In this document: piece after piece, positions 22,640 through 34,640 of the stretch
How positions within the stretch are numbered: the stretch's first letter is position 1
Layout: the number at the start of each line of letters is the position of its first letter
From: Polytrichum commune
Taxonomy: Eukaryota > Streptophyta > Polytrichopsida > Polytrichales > Polytrichaceae
Direction of reading: 5' to 3'
DNA length: 64,000 nt
Assembly (NCBI GenBank): GCA_950295325.1
Contig: OX485807.1
Coordinates: forward strand, 4,218,501 to 4,282,500
The notes under the pieces: model-generated
Told to the model about the DNA's origin: nothing
What the model saw: the letters and a program-made list of their open reading frames with translations, nothing else
Database searches by the model: none
Program-made: the position numbers and the translations under genes

Positions 22640-25600
22640 CTAAGCTAATTATTAAAATTTCTAAAATAATTTTTTTGCTTCTTAAAATGACACTTTAAGG
22701 CCTTAGTATCTTAAGAGCCCAAGGGTGGGCTTGGGCAAGACAACCAATTAGCAACTACAACAGATGAAGTTGTGGAGCTACAAAGTGTGTGTGCATGAGT
22801 TTGGGTGGGACCCACTCAACTTATGTTAATCTCCCGCTTTTCTCTCTTTCTTTTCTTCACTGCAAATCCGCTTTCTCCCTAGTATGGCTACTTCTACATG
22901 TATTGCAAATTAATTTGAGCATTTAATTTTTGCATCAATTTCTACATCAATTTTTGCCCCTATCTATTATATGTGAGCATAGTTCTTAATGTTTTTGTAA
23001 ATAAGGCTTGCAATATGTGTATTGCAAAGTTAGTGTTGTGAATGTATTAGAGTCTCAAATGAATGTCAAGTGTTACAAAATTAGGGTTATGGTGTATTTG
23101 CTTGCATTTGGCATACTTACTTGTAAGAATGCTTTTAAAGATTTTGTGTTTGAAAAGATTGGTTTGTATCCTAGCTCTGAAATACTTGTAACTATGCAAT
23201 ATATGTATATCGCTAAAACAATTGGTGTTTTCATATGTTGCCTTGTTGTGTATAAAGATAATCACATGATGCCCATTTGGAGTCAAGGTTGTGTACTCAA
23301 TACCTCAAGTGCCAAGAGGTCACATGAACCACACCATTTGAAGTTGTTGGCAATGTCACAAAATTGTCAGGATTGAGCATTGCTTTCAATATTGCAATGA
23401 TTTGTACAAATTACTTGTATTGTTTGTTTGTTATGAATCCATGAGCTTTTCTCAACGCTTGATGTCACCAAAACTTTTGGGTAGGAATCATAAATTTTGA
23501 AAAATCCTTAGTAACTAACTCAAATTTTCTTTCTATATGTTGAATAAGTAAGAAAGCATTGATTTTAGTGACCATTCAGTAGAAAGAAGGATTAGGGAGC
23601 TAAAAAGAGTGGAACACTTCTAGCTATTGGCAAGAGATAGTAGGAGTTTTAGTTAAGGACCATATACATGTGAATATTGTAAGGAATGTTTGAAATGAGG
23701 ATGTAGACAAATGCATCCTTTAAGGGTCGAGCTTCCGGCTCACCTCACCAATATATTTTTCTTTAGGCCATAATCAAAGAGAGTCAGGAGAGACTCAAGG
23801 AAGTGTGTGAAATGGAAGTCCCTCTTAGGAAGAGAGTGGATATTTTTTTGGTGATATACCTTTCTTTAAGTACCATTGTCTAAAATCAAATGTAGGGTGT
23901 GAAGCCCTCTTTCACTATCAATTTATTTCATGTGATTTACATTTGGATGTGACAGTCTTCTTAGTGCAATTGTTCGAATTAATGGTCTTGACTTTTTAGG
24001 AGAGAGTTGAGTGATGGAGTGGAATGTTTGATTGGGACGATTGTCTGTTGCAAGGGATTGTTGAGGGTGTACATTTTTTAAGGAGTAATTACATCTAGAA
24101 AGTTGAATGTTTGAGTAGCACCAATGTTTGGTAAATTCTAGGGGGTGCAACCTTTGGGACGAAGTAAAGTCTCATGAAATGCATTTGAGTCTAGCAATTG
24201 TCCCCTTTGAAGTGAATGGCCATTTGCGTAAAGAAGAGGATAAGCGTGAATGTCATGTGGGCATAGCCTTAGACCAATCTCAAGCATATGAAGTCCATGT
24301 CGATAAGAGTGCAGAGTAACCAAGCGAGAGGCTAGTGTTTGTTGGGCAATTGCATAATCATAAGGAATCGAAGTCTTACTCTACAAGTGATAAATTTGGG
24401 GGAGTCGGAACCACCATAAGCCTAATTTGTCAATAAAGGTTGTGCATGGCAGTTTGGCTGCTAAGGTTGAGTACATACCAAGCTAATTATCTCGTTGACG
24501 TGAGTAAACCCCCATATATAAGAAGTGAGGGAGACATATTATCACTAAGACAAGAGAGTTAATTTAAAAGAGTCTTATGGGTTACAATTGGGTTGGACAA
24601 ATTGTCTTGGGGAAGTGAATGGTCTTGTTGCATTGATATGAATTTAAATTGTCCAAGCCATAATCCCAATTTTAGAGAGAGAATTTCATATTTAAGGATT
24701 TTGTCATGGTCAAAAGAGTTGTTACAAGGTGTGACACCTTTGTTGAATAAAGAAGGACATGTAAAAGGTTATAGTTGAAGGGAATTGGCGGAAAGTGAAA
24801 AACCATAGCCTACAAAGAGACCATTGTCTTTTAGAGTTGGTGAGACTGGAATTAGAGAAAGTGAGTTGACATTTGAGAGAGGAAGGTCACAAAACTTGTA
24901 CTTGCTACGAGTGAATCGCCAATCCAAAGGATCGAAGGAGGCGAACTCTTATATGACCTTTCGAGAAGGCAATCTCCAAATAAGGATTAACCAAAGTCTT
25001 GCAAATTCTTCCCTAATTCATTAAAAGAATTGAGAATCAATTTAGAAAGAAATGTACTTAAAGTGATGAAAATTGAGACTTAAAGGGAGATAAATAATCT
25101 TGAAAATAACCAATTAATTATTGAATTAAAGTTCTCAACAACTACAAATTATTGTCATAGTTAATATCATTTAAATAATCCAAAACCCCTTGTGAGTTAT
25201 AACTAAAATTATCTAAGCATAAAGAATAGACTATGGTGTAGTACACATATCTAACTTGTTGTTGCCAATAGCTCTGGAAACTTACATGTTGTTATCTTTT
25301 AGTCAGTCCACATAAGGACAATGGTCATACTGCCTCATTAAATTCAAGATAAATTAATAAACGTTGTAACCCACATGAGTTTCACTACAATATTTTATCA
25401 TCCGTTAAAATTATCAAATAATTAAGGAGAGATTATTGTTCATATTGGGGTGCCCTTGGCCCTAATTAAATGTGGTTATTAATACTCATAAAGACTATTG
25501 ATGAGCCAAGACTTGCTGCATTGAAACCCATTCGTAGCAAGTCATTACTACTGGACTATGGTTGGATGTAAGGGAGAGACTACGCAATTACATGTACTAT

Positions 25601-25989
25601 TGAGTGAGCCTCATAATCCGCTCCTTAGTCTTATGTTAATTCCTAAAATTCACATGAAACAAAGTCTCACCTAGGTTTGATACTCAAATCTCCTTCTAAA
25701 GGCATTGTAATCTATCAATTAACCTCATAATGACACGTAGAGTTCAATCTGACACTTATTTCATCTTCCATGTGTGGTTTTCCCTCAGTAGGACCAATCC
25801 AAAACACCTATCTACGCTTGATACAAATAGCAGCATAGCACGTCACCCACAAAATTTGAAATCACCCCCCAAGTTTTTTTAAAAGCTCAAGTTTCTCTTC
25901 ACCTTCTTAATCCACAGTGTGGTTGCCAAATCAACTCTCAAACACCCTGCACATTGGCTAGAGGTCTTCACACTAGTTAGATATGGTGT
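22640..25989. other. AT-rich intergenic sequence, no gene recognised
   Basis: Both strands were read for motifs and none was found. The longest frame is 122 codons (23008-23376) with no family resemblance and an unremarkable composition. I see no tRNA, terminal repeat or target duplication. Confidence 0.45.
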
Positions 25990-26082
25990 CTAAATGACAT
26001 GAACATTCAACATGAAATGACCAAAATGCAACCTATACCTATCATTTTAGGTCATTTCATGTTGAATGGTTGTGTCATGTAG
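25990..26082. repeat. Foldback: 33-bp arms, 27-nt loop
   Basis: The arm at 25990-26022 contains CATTCAACATGAAATGACC and the arm at 26050-26082 is its inverted counterpart, perfect over 19 bp and with a few mismatches outward. It could be a small MITE relic or a hairpin-forming transcript unit. No target duplication was found. Confidence 0.65.
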
Positions 26083-26893
26083 CTACCACATTTATACTCG
26101 TGTCATGTACATATTTGAATAATATATTGGAGTTTTTTTTCATAGTAGTATCTTATCAGTTAAGGGACTTTGTATGTCAAATTTGGGTTTGTCTCCAAGC
26201 CACATTACAATTTCCTCAATTTATAAGATACAATTTTAGTGGCACATATTTCTAGTCAATGCCACCTAGGAATGGGCCAAAAATTAAACCCTTATAAGAA
26301 AATAATATGAAGTTTATGTACTACAATTGCATTTTTTCAAAATTTCCATACCTATTATCTGAGTGCAAAGTGAGCACTCGAAAGATGTCATTTCCATGCA
26401 AAAATATATTATGTAATTCAAACTGAAAATCTAAAAATGACACTAAAAAAAGAGAAGGATGGAAATGCAATCATTTGGGGTTAAAAGTTCCAGGCTACCA
26501 AGTGGGTCATATTCAAACACAACTCACTAATCAATTGGAATGACCAAGACTATAACATGAGCAAAGCTAATCGAGGTTTAATGCACAATTTGCATAAACA
26601 ATTAGAGTTCTTGGCACTTGCAAATCCAAATATGTGGAGGTTTGAATGCCCCGAAGTTTAGTTAGGAAGTAGATAGAGACTTTATTGATCAACTTATTGG
26701 TGAACATATGTTCAATATTATATAAGCTTCTCGAAATCAAATCTCATCCGGCTTGACTTCTCAAATTTAATTAAGGCTCATGTAGTGCTTGCATTGTAGC
26801 TCATGATAGAAGTGCAAAAGAAGATGTAAACACCGCTTGGAAAAGAAGTAAGTTGTATGCTTTATAAAGACATTTCACATTCTGACCTTATAA

Positions 26894-27319
26894 GGGTGAG
26901 TTTCCATGTCGGCCGTTCACTCACTAGGTTCTAGTGTGAATAAGGACAAACCCATCCAAATGTAGAGGGAATCTAGTGGTATAGGATTCATATGTGCCAA
27001 CTAGCTACTCTCATCTTCTCAAATCCGGGTTCGTTTATTAACCTCCTCCTCCTCTTGGTTATTGAGGACGGTATTCTAGAGCATTATTAATTCTCTTGAG
27101 TCTTTAACCAGTCTTAACCCTTCGGTCACCAGCACTTGTAGGTTAAAGATTCTTCAGTGGCCGCATGAAAGTCTAGTAGCCCGTGTTAACGGCCCTCCAC
27201 ATTCTAGTGGACCGTCATAATGTGGTTGGATGGCAGCTTGTGCTTAAGTACATGCGAATACCTCCGACCCACTATTATCTAGAATCTAGTGGGCAAGCGG
27301 CCTACATGAAAACTCGCCC
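26894..27319 (-). mobile_element. Tourist-like (PIF/Harbinger) MITE, copy 2, 426 bp
   Basis: The termini are GGGTGAGTTTCCATGTCGG and the inverted GGGCGAGTTTTCATGTAGG. TAA flanks both sides (26891-26893 and 27320-27322). It aligns end to end with the inverse of 2986-3369 and carries about 42 extra bases in the middle. The short ORF running through its right part is not meaningful. Confidence 0.82.
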
Positions 27320-27322
27320 TAA

Positions 27323-27595
27323 GTCCCTCGAACACTTGTATGAGGAAACAGGCACTATGCATGTCAATTTAAATATATCAAACAACATGAGTGCGGTGTA
27401 CAGTGATGTAAGTGTTGACTCAATTACTTAGGCTTTGGATTGCCCTGTGATCAAGTTGTCATCAATTGACATGATGAGTCTTGGGACACATTTATCAGTT
27501 TTAATTGGAAATGAAGAGTCATCTCTCATACATCATGTTGGCAGCAGCCTATTTGGAGCAACCATTGAGCACCCGAATTGCAGTCATAATCTTTA
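27323..27595 (+). pseudogene. Unidentified coding remnant
   Basis: One frame runs across this segment with a single internal TAG at 27429-27431 and a terminal TAG at 27593-27595. It reads like real protein (SLEHLYEETGTMHVNLNIS; LIHHVGSSLFGATIEHP). The first part vaguely recalls the linker before a copia reverse transcriptase, but this is not secure. The MITE at 26894-27319 sits immediately upstream and may have interrupted it. Confidence 0.35.
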
Positions 27596-27837
27596 GAATT
27601 GCAAATGTACGAGTAGTTCGACACTATGTTTGCATGTTACATCAGTGGGACAGGTGTTGTTGATGTGACCCCATGAGATGTTTCGGGTGCAAAAATTCAA
27701 AGTAGGAAAACGTTCATGCTTGCTGGCATTGCGCTTGAATTATGAAGTTTTGTTTTGAAGAATCGAGGCCACTCATTCTATCCTAGACCTCCATTCAGTT
27801 GTCGTTGATGGCCTTCAAGATAGTGTCATGTGAGAGA

Positions 27838-28370
27838 TCAAATCTGCTGGGAATCAATGGCAGAGGCCTCAAATCCATCCCATCCTGTAGTACTCTTCAA
27901 CTGCTTGATTGCCTACCTCAGAAGCATGCAGAATAACCTCCAGAGTGCCTCTTGCATTTGCACTAACTTAAACAGAAACAAATTATCTCGTCGTGCATAA
28001 TTTTGACATCGCTCAACTGTAGTGGAATAACGTGTTCCTCCATAGCTGAAAAGAAAGTCACAATGTCTCATCAATTAGTACTATAACTTGCAGCTAATGC
28101 ATTCGGGTTGCCAGCCATAGCTTTCTGGGCAAAACTTGTGCCCCTGAGAGTTTGAAATACTCAACTTTGCAAACAGAATCACATGAGCAGGTGCAGATAG
28201 TATCTGATAGGATTCTCTTCAATCTGGCAGCAGGGCAGGCCCTGATTAATTTTCTTGCATCGCCTCAGTTGTAGATCTGCAATGCTTCTGGAAGACATAT
28301 CACTTCAAATCTTGTGGCAGCCGAATCAATAAGGCCTTCAAGTACAAATTCGCAATTCATATAGAGGGTG
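27838..28370 (-). pseudogene. Unidentified minus-strand gene remnant
   Basis: The minus strand from about 28370 to 28090 stays open over some 90 codons except for one TGA, and reads CEFVLEGLIDSAATRFEVIC, then LPEALQIYN, GDARKLIRACPAARLKRILS, and CTCSCDSVCKVEYFKL. After a TTTCAG acceptor-like site near 28046 a second block begins MEEHVIPLQLSDVKIM. A third block near 27900 ends KSTTGWDGFEASAIDSQQI-stop. The pattern suggests a multi-exon gene, degraded or partial. I do not recognise the family. Confidence 0.38.
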
Positions 28371-29770
28371 CATCATTTTTTTCCAATTCAACATGTGTAA
28401 TTCCTGGGCAATTATATAATAAGTGACTCATTACTGGGCAGGTAGTTATTACATACACGTGACATTGATGCTGGAAGCGACAGCACCTGACCCCACTTTA
28501 TATATGTTTCCTGATAAAAGCTGATCTTGTTGATGGGTCGAGCATTTGCAACACAGAAAAAGTCATGCAATATATATATGTATATAATTTTTTTTTTAAT
28601 TCACAAGTTTTCATTGAGGAATTTCTATATAAATATATTATTTCTCAAAAAACCAATTGGGAGTTTCTCCGAATTTTGAATGCTCAGGCAGCTTGCTGAA
28701 CTTATAGGAAAGGTAAGTTGACATGTGAATTCAAGTTTAATGTCTAACATTCTGTGAAGACTTGTTGAGCTTGTGCAGTCTATATTGATTCAAGTTGAAT
28801 GAGCAGGATGCATTTACATAGCTTGTTTGCTATTTTTTGAACAAGATTTTATTAGTATTCATATCAAAGGCTTGATGGGCCACCTGCATGGAAGCAAATC
28901 AACATCCCTCATCACTGACAGTCTACAACACTCATTGATCAAAGTAACATTCTGGAAGTAAGCTCTAGAACAAAGGGAGAGTCTTGTTAATTTGTTGTGC
29001 ATCGGCGGATTGACTTATTACTGTTTGAGGAATCCCATCTAAAACCCCAAACATTTCTCAAACCAGCGGAATAAAAACTTACATATGGCCATCTACACGT
29101 GCATTTTTGTCAAATACACCATGACTATCTCTGTTCAACCCACTAGTACGCACATCATCGAGATCCATATATCCACACTTTTGAATAATTGCATAAGATA
29201 GAGCATTCTAACAGCATTACCCCACCCAAAACCAATACTTTAAAATCTTGCAAGATTACATTTGTAATCAATATGTACTTATATTGTAAGATTTTAGAGT
29301 GTTATAAATATTGTACATATTGATTTTGAGAACATCCACTACGTTGATATCAAGTTTCCTTAGGCCAAGCGTTTTGGGGCATTTACCAATAAAAATTTGA
29401 GCCCTTGTAACTTTTGCATATGGACTTCAAAGAAGGCATGCTTTAATGCGCTTGAATCCATCTTCAATTGCTAAAAGAAAGAAGGAAAATTCCATAAATA
29501 TGGCAATAGTAACTATACCCAACACTAAAAGTGACAATTTCTGCAATTGTCTACAACCAAGTTGCATCTTTGTAGTTTCTAGCTCACAAACAAATGATAC
29601 AGTTAAATTGTGTACAACCAGAATACTTAAGTTTCTTCCTATTGTGCCGGTGGTCTGCCATCTACAAAAATATTGTCCCAATTTACCCGCACTCTGATTA
29701 GGCAAACAAATCAAGTGCACCTGAGTGTTCCAGAAGATCCACTCATTCCAAATTGTAGAGCCTTTTTTGT
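28371..29770. other. Intergenic sequence, no gene recognised
   Basis: AT-rich, with an (AT)n/poly-T stretch near 28571-28600. The ORFs at 29427-29774 (-) and 29446-29697 (+) are mutual shadows with no family signal. Confidence 0.4.
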
Positions 29771-30377
29771 GCACTGCTTGTGGATTCTTACATTGTCAGC
29801 AATAAGGTGGTGTATTTACCAACATTAGCCACCTATCAGAGCACATGTGTTGTGTCTAGGATGTTCTCATGTTGTGTAGCGAGTATGCATGCATTGAATC
29901 ATGGCCTTTGTTTTGTGCACTGCTTGCGGATTCTTACATTGTTAGCACAAAGGTGGTGTATTTACCAACATCAACCGGCTATCAGGGCACATGTGTTGTG
30001 TCTAGGATGTTCTCATGTTGTGTAGCGAGTATGCATGCATTGAATCATGGCCTTTGTACATATCCTTTGTTTTGTGCACTGCTTGCGGATTCTTACATTG
30101 TCAGCACAAAGGTGGTGTATTTACGAACATTAGCCGCCTATCAGGGCACATGTGTTGTGTCTAGGATGTTCTCATGTTGTGTAGCAAGTATGCATGCATT
30201 GAATCATGGCCTTCGTACATATCCTTTGTTTTGTGCACTGCTTGCGGATTCTTACATTGTCAACACAAAGGTGATGTATTTACCAACATCAGCCTATCAT
30301 GGCACATGTGTTTGTGTTTGGGATGTTCTCATGTTGTGTAACGAGCATGCAAGCACTGAATCATGGCCTTTGTACAT
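29771..30377 (+). repeat. Minisatellite, four copies of a 146-159-bp unit
   Basis: Units begin GCACTGCTTGYGGATTCTTA at 29771, 29917, 30076 and 30235. Copies 2 to 3 and 3 to 4 are 159 bp apart; the first interval is 146 bp because it lacks a TACATATCCTTTG segment. A fifth, degenerate start lies near 30383. Because 159 is divisible by three, an in-frame 195-codon ORF (29869-30456) repeats a 53-residue block, but the variation between units is not codon-like and no promoter is seen. I treat it as non-coding. Confidence 0.88.
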
Positions 30378-31636
30378 ACCTGATGCACGATGCTCGCGGA
30401 GGTGCAAAATTACAGACAACATTCCGATATTCTCATGTCAGCAGCTCGTAGCTTAAATGATGACAACATTGTTGCACTTCAGAGCACCTAGCTAGCTAGC
30501 AGCTACATCTAACTTACTTGCTGCGGCCTGCTGCATGGTGATCAATATGATTCTCCAAACTCGCTGCATGAAGCCCTTATAATTTAAAACCCAACAACCA
30601 CAATGTGACACCTGGAAAATGCATGTGGGGATCGGTGACTCACCGCCCGATGACATGTGCTGGGCACTAGAAGAGGGACAGGGCTTGCAAGCTGCTCATG
30701 TCATACCCAAGATCTGGACAGGCAAGTAACTTAACTGAGACTTACATCAATCCCTGAGCTATATCAGATATGCCCCAGACATGGTGCAGAGCGAGCCACA
30801 CCAACTTAAGTTCTACCTGGAATACATATCATTAATTGAAGAGAAGCAGCTGGGATGGTAATCAAGTTATATATGCAGCCCCAGAGGAGCCTGGGAAATA
30901 ATATCATGATAATAGGCCTCAGTATATCTGTGTATAATAGGAAGGGCCTGCACGTTTACAACATCTGGTACTTAATTAGCTAGGGTATGATCTGATCAGG
31001 TTGCTGTGGAGTGAGTACCCACCGCCATGTGACTGCCTAATTACCCAAATATTGAGTTAGGTAACAAAATATTGATGATGGTGATGAACTTACTACAAGC
31101 TGCACTTAGAAAACTTATCACTCAATAGGAGCCTGGCACGAGTGCCCTAGGGATTACCCACACTTGGCGCCTGCAGGCTTAGGCTTATACTTATAATGCC
31201 ACTGGTTACCGTCCAGTCTCCAGAGTAACAACTAACTAACACCCATTAATACTTCGTATCTACCTTCAATCCCCTCCATAGCAAATCATAGAGTAAACTA
31301 TGATACTCACTCAGGAATGTACCAGTTGTAAGGCCGAGATCAGAGTCCATGGCAGATTTTGCCGGTACTTCCACCAGTTCATACCTCTGCAAGTGTGATT
31401 GCCAGGGAGCTTACTGCTGAGGGACTGCCTGCACACCCTCTTTGTTTGTGGGTAAGTGAGCAAGTAGCTAGGCTGCCCCCTTCACCTCACTGCCCTCACC
31501 TCCTTTTCTTTCTTCCTTCCTTCCTTCTCTTTTTATGTATGTCTTGGCATAGCATTATTCAGGTGCCTGGTTGAGCTCTTCTTCTATATTTAGCATCCAA
31601 TAAGGGCCCACAATCTTTACCTTCGTGGGGAAGAAA
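30378..31636. other. Intergenic sequence with one exon-like island
   Basis: At 31341-31453 a stretch between ATCAG and GTAAGT reads ILPVLPPVHTSASVIAREL, then TAEGLPAHPLCLW, which resembles a genuine exon with good splice sites. No partner exon was found nearby and no family is recognised, so it may be a gene fragment. The remainder is featureless. Confidence 0.3.
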
Positions 31637-32108
31637 CTTGGATACACTTTAAACTCCGTAGTATCACACCTGTGGCAACCAAAGTGCACATGATACTACA
31701 GTGTTTTGTAGTGCTAACATGGATGCGTGATACTATAGAATTAGTGTAGCATGTGACATTATGGAATAACACAAAGGAGATGTGAGGACAATTTGAATTT
31801 GTTCTCCTGTCACCTATGTTAGTGTGGTCCACTCCACTTGGTCTTTCCAGGTGATGTGGCGGACGCATGCACCAACATTCAACACGTGGCATAAGAAGAA
31901 GAAGAAGAAGACACTCCACATGTTGACACGTGACGCAATGCAAGGGTGTGGGTTGACTTCTTTAATGAAAATTTTCGTGATATAAGGGAGAGAAATGTGA
32001 CAATCAAGAGTGAGATTTGAACTACGAACATCCGTTCCCTAGGGTTTTGGGATATTAGAGAGTGTGTGACATTATGGAGATTGATATTACGGAGTTTAGG
32101 GTGTAATA
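31637..32108. mobile_element. Probable MITE, 472 bp, with TACACYYTAAACTCCGTA ends
   Basis: The left end contains ACACTTTAAACTCCGTAGTA and the right end, inverted, ACACCCTAAACTCCGTAATA. GGAAGAAA stands at 31629-31636 and at 32109-32116, an 8-bp direct repeat consistent with a hAT-type duplication. The left boundary has a few unmatched bases (CTTGG), so the ends are approximate. It contains a (GAA)n run and no coding region. Confidence 0.55.
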
Positions 32109-32587
32109 GGAAGAAATTGATCTTGGTATATATAGTGAATTGTGCCAGTGTGAATAGTTTGAATATTATGAATAATCCCAGCATTTCCAATGAACAATGG
32201 CTAATAATGCGTGTGGGAAATTAGTGAAGGTGGTTCTAAATTTCTTTACAATACGAAATAATTGCCAACAAAAGATCTAGGGATTTGGGAGTCCAAATTG
32301 TTTGCCAAGTTTTGATGAGTAGCAACACTACCACACAAGTCTACAACGCCCATAGGTGTTGTTGTTGTTGCACCATCGAGAATGATTCTCAGAGTTGTAA
32401 CCTTAAGCTTTAAAGCACCTCAGAGCACACGCTAATTTTTTTGAAATGTATAGTAAATAAGCATGTATTCATGAATTTAGTATCACTCAATAAAAATCTC
32501 AACCCTCACCAAAATTGAGATTTGGCAATATAGTGTGTGTTTTGAGAATTAGTACCACAAGCAATAATTGGGATCATCGGTGTAGTC

Positions 32588-32760
32588 GAAGTTCAAGACT
32601 TTAAAAAAAATTCCAATCATTTTAAGGGAATTTATAGAATATACCTAACTTAATAAAGAAAATTGGAAGGTGTTGGCATGTAACTGGTTGGACTTGAAAA
32701 CACTAGGATCTTGACTAATTATGTCTAAAAGTCTCCTTGGACAATGTTATATCTACCATG
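32588..32760 (+). repeat. Dispersed repeat, copy b
   Basis: Inverted homolog of 11167-11335, sharing GGAATTTATAGAATATA and GGTTGGACTTG. Class unknown. Confidence 0.6.
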
Positions 32761-34149
32761 GGGTCTCGATCATCATTCAATCCACATGCAAGGCAAACAT
32801 GAGGGGATGATGTTTCGTAGCACCTACCAATTGGGAGGGTGAAAATGTTGATTACTATGTTTGAGAGCCCAAAGGTTTTATTTTAAGCAATTGAAATTGA
32901 AATTGTTGAAATCGGAGTTGAGGAAGGTGTTGATCTAGGCTCCGGAATCAAAAATTCTCTACATCCCAATGTGGTGTTATAGGGGGGATCTCTTTTATTG
33001 TTCTATGTTGTGCAAGTGACAACATTATTAGCAAATTCTACATGGATCATTTGCCAATGAAATCTAAGTTTAATGCCAATAGTGGTTGTGTCATGTCTCT
33101 AAAGTGGTCACATGTAAGATAAAATGTTGTCAAATTGTTCTTTCAAAATAGACTACCCATAATACAAGTTGGTCAACACCTCACAATCACATGCCGCCTC
33201 CTAATTTGCCCACCTTGGGTACAAAAATCAAGCATGTCATAGCTCAATGGATAGCACTCCTCATTATGGAAGATGGTGGGTGTAGTTTGACTTTTGTGAA
33301 GGTGATTAACCCAAATATCATCAAGACAACAATTAAATCACCACTAAATAAAAGCGATTGTACTACCAATTAGGAGCCAAAAATAAGTGTTTGATTTAGG
33401 AAGCTAACCGAATTAGCCTTGTCTACCTTACATGCAAAGGGTGTACATTGCATACCACTTGAGGGGTCTGAATTTATGTCAAGTGCAAACACACAAGTGA
33501 TGCCACTGGCAAACATGGGCTAGGGATTTGTGGTGACTCATCCATTGCATACATAAAAACACAATGGATTATATTAGAGTATGTAAATGATTTTATTTTT
33601 ATTTGACTCTGGAAATAGCATTTCAGACCCAAATTAGTGTAGCAAAGTCCAATTGGAATGAAACGGCCCTCGATTTTATAGGGATTTATTTTTACTATGG
33701 CCTTTCATGCACGATGGATGAGTTTACATAGACACCATGAATCCCAAGCTGGCGAATTCTACACAAGGCTTGTGAGAACAAGCAACAAGAGAAGACACCC
33801 TTACGCCATCTTGAGTTCCAACTTGAAATGGCAAAAACTTGGTGTCAATGTGGACAAGACCAAATTGTGATACATCAACAAGGGAACCGTTGAAGGTTCA
33901 AGTACGTGTTCCTATTCCCGAGGAGATGGACTCTTCATACCACATACGACCTAACTTGAGTGCAAGCATAGGTATTTTTTGAGGCATTAGCGTACATAGT
34001 ATACATACATAAGGGAGAGGTATTTATTTTCTCTAGTGTGTACATTTAAAAAGGCCATTCAAAATTTTGAAGTAAAGGTAGATGTACAAAAGGAGACTCT
34101 AAGGTTTAGAGGGAAAAACTAATGGTAGATGTGTTGTTTTCGTCCAATT
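32761..34149. other. Intergenic sequence, no gene recognised
   Basis: Short chance ORFs only. I see no terminal repeats, no RNA gene and no tandem repeat. Confidence 0.4.
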
Positions 34150-34640
34150 CACTTTTTCATTCATTATTTTCATTTGGTAATAGTCCTCAATGACTACTAT
34201 GTCCATTCTTGTCAGGTTTTGCATTTGGGTTGTAGGTTTTTACAAATTGGTGGCTCTTGGAGAGCTCATAGCTCTCTTAAGTTTTGCTCTCCGAATTGCA
34301 GCTAAGTTATTATGGTATTATCTTTGTTTGTTTGATGCAATCATTGAGTTACAAGTTCTAAATGAAAAAAACACATACTTAGTGATATTTTTATTGGAAA
34401 ATGATGATGGATTCTATACTTGAAAAATACATATTTATATTCATGATTTATATTTTATATATGTAGTGGAGCCAACATTAAATTGAAAAACTTAGTATAA
34501 ATAAATGAATCTCATTTCTAGCATGTCGTTAGTACACATACATTTGTTTCTCTATAGACTTTGTGTATATAAAGGGATTAACTTCATAGTCATCCACACA
34601 CGTCATTTAGGTTTCCAACGATGAGTCCACCCCTAAGTCC
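34150..34640 (+). repeat. Dispersed repeat of about 480 bp, copy 1
   Basis: It is homologous over its length to 57360-57815, same orientation, beginning near GGTAATAGTCCT and ending AGTCCACCCCT. Identity by eye is about 75 to 80 percent with small indels. The 57-kb copy interrupts a LINE coding region, so this is a mobile sequence. No inverted termini or target duplication were found. Confidence 0.7.

Noticed and set aside
29869-30456. 195-aa repeat protein as a real gene
   Set aside because: The frame exists because two of three periods are divisible by three; the first period is not, no start context or family match is seen, and the change between units is not codon-like.
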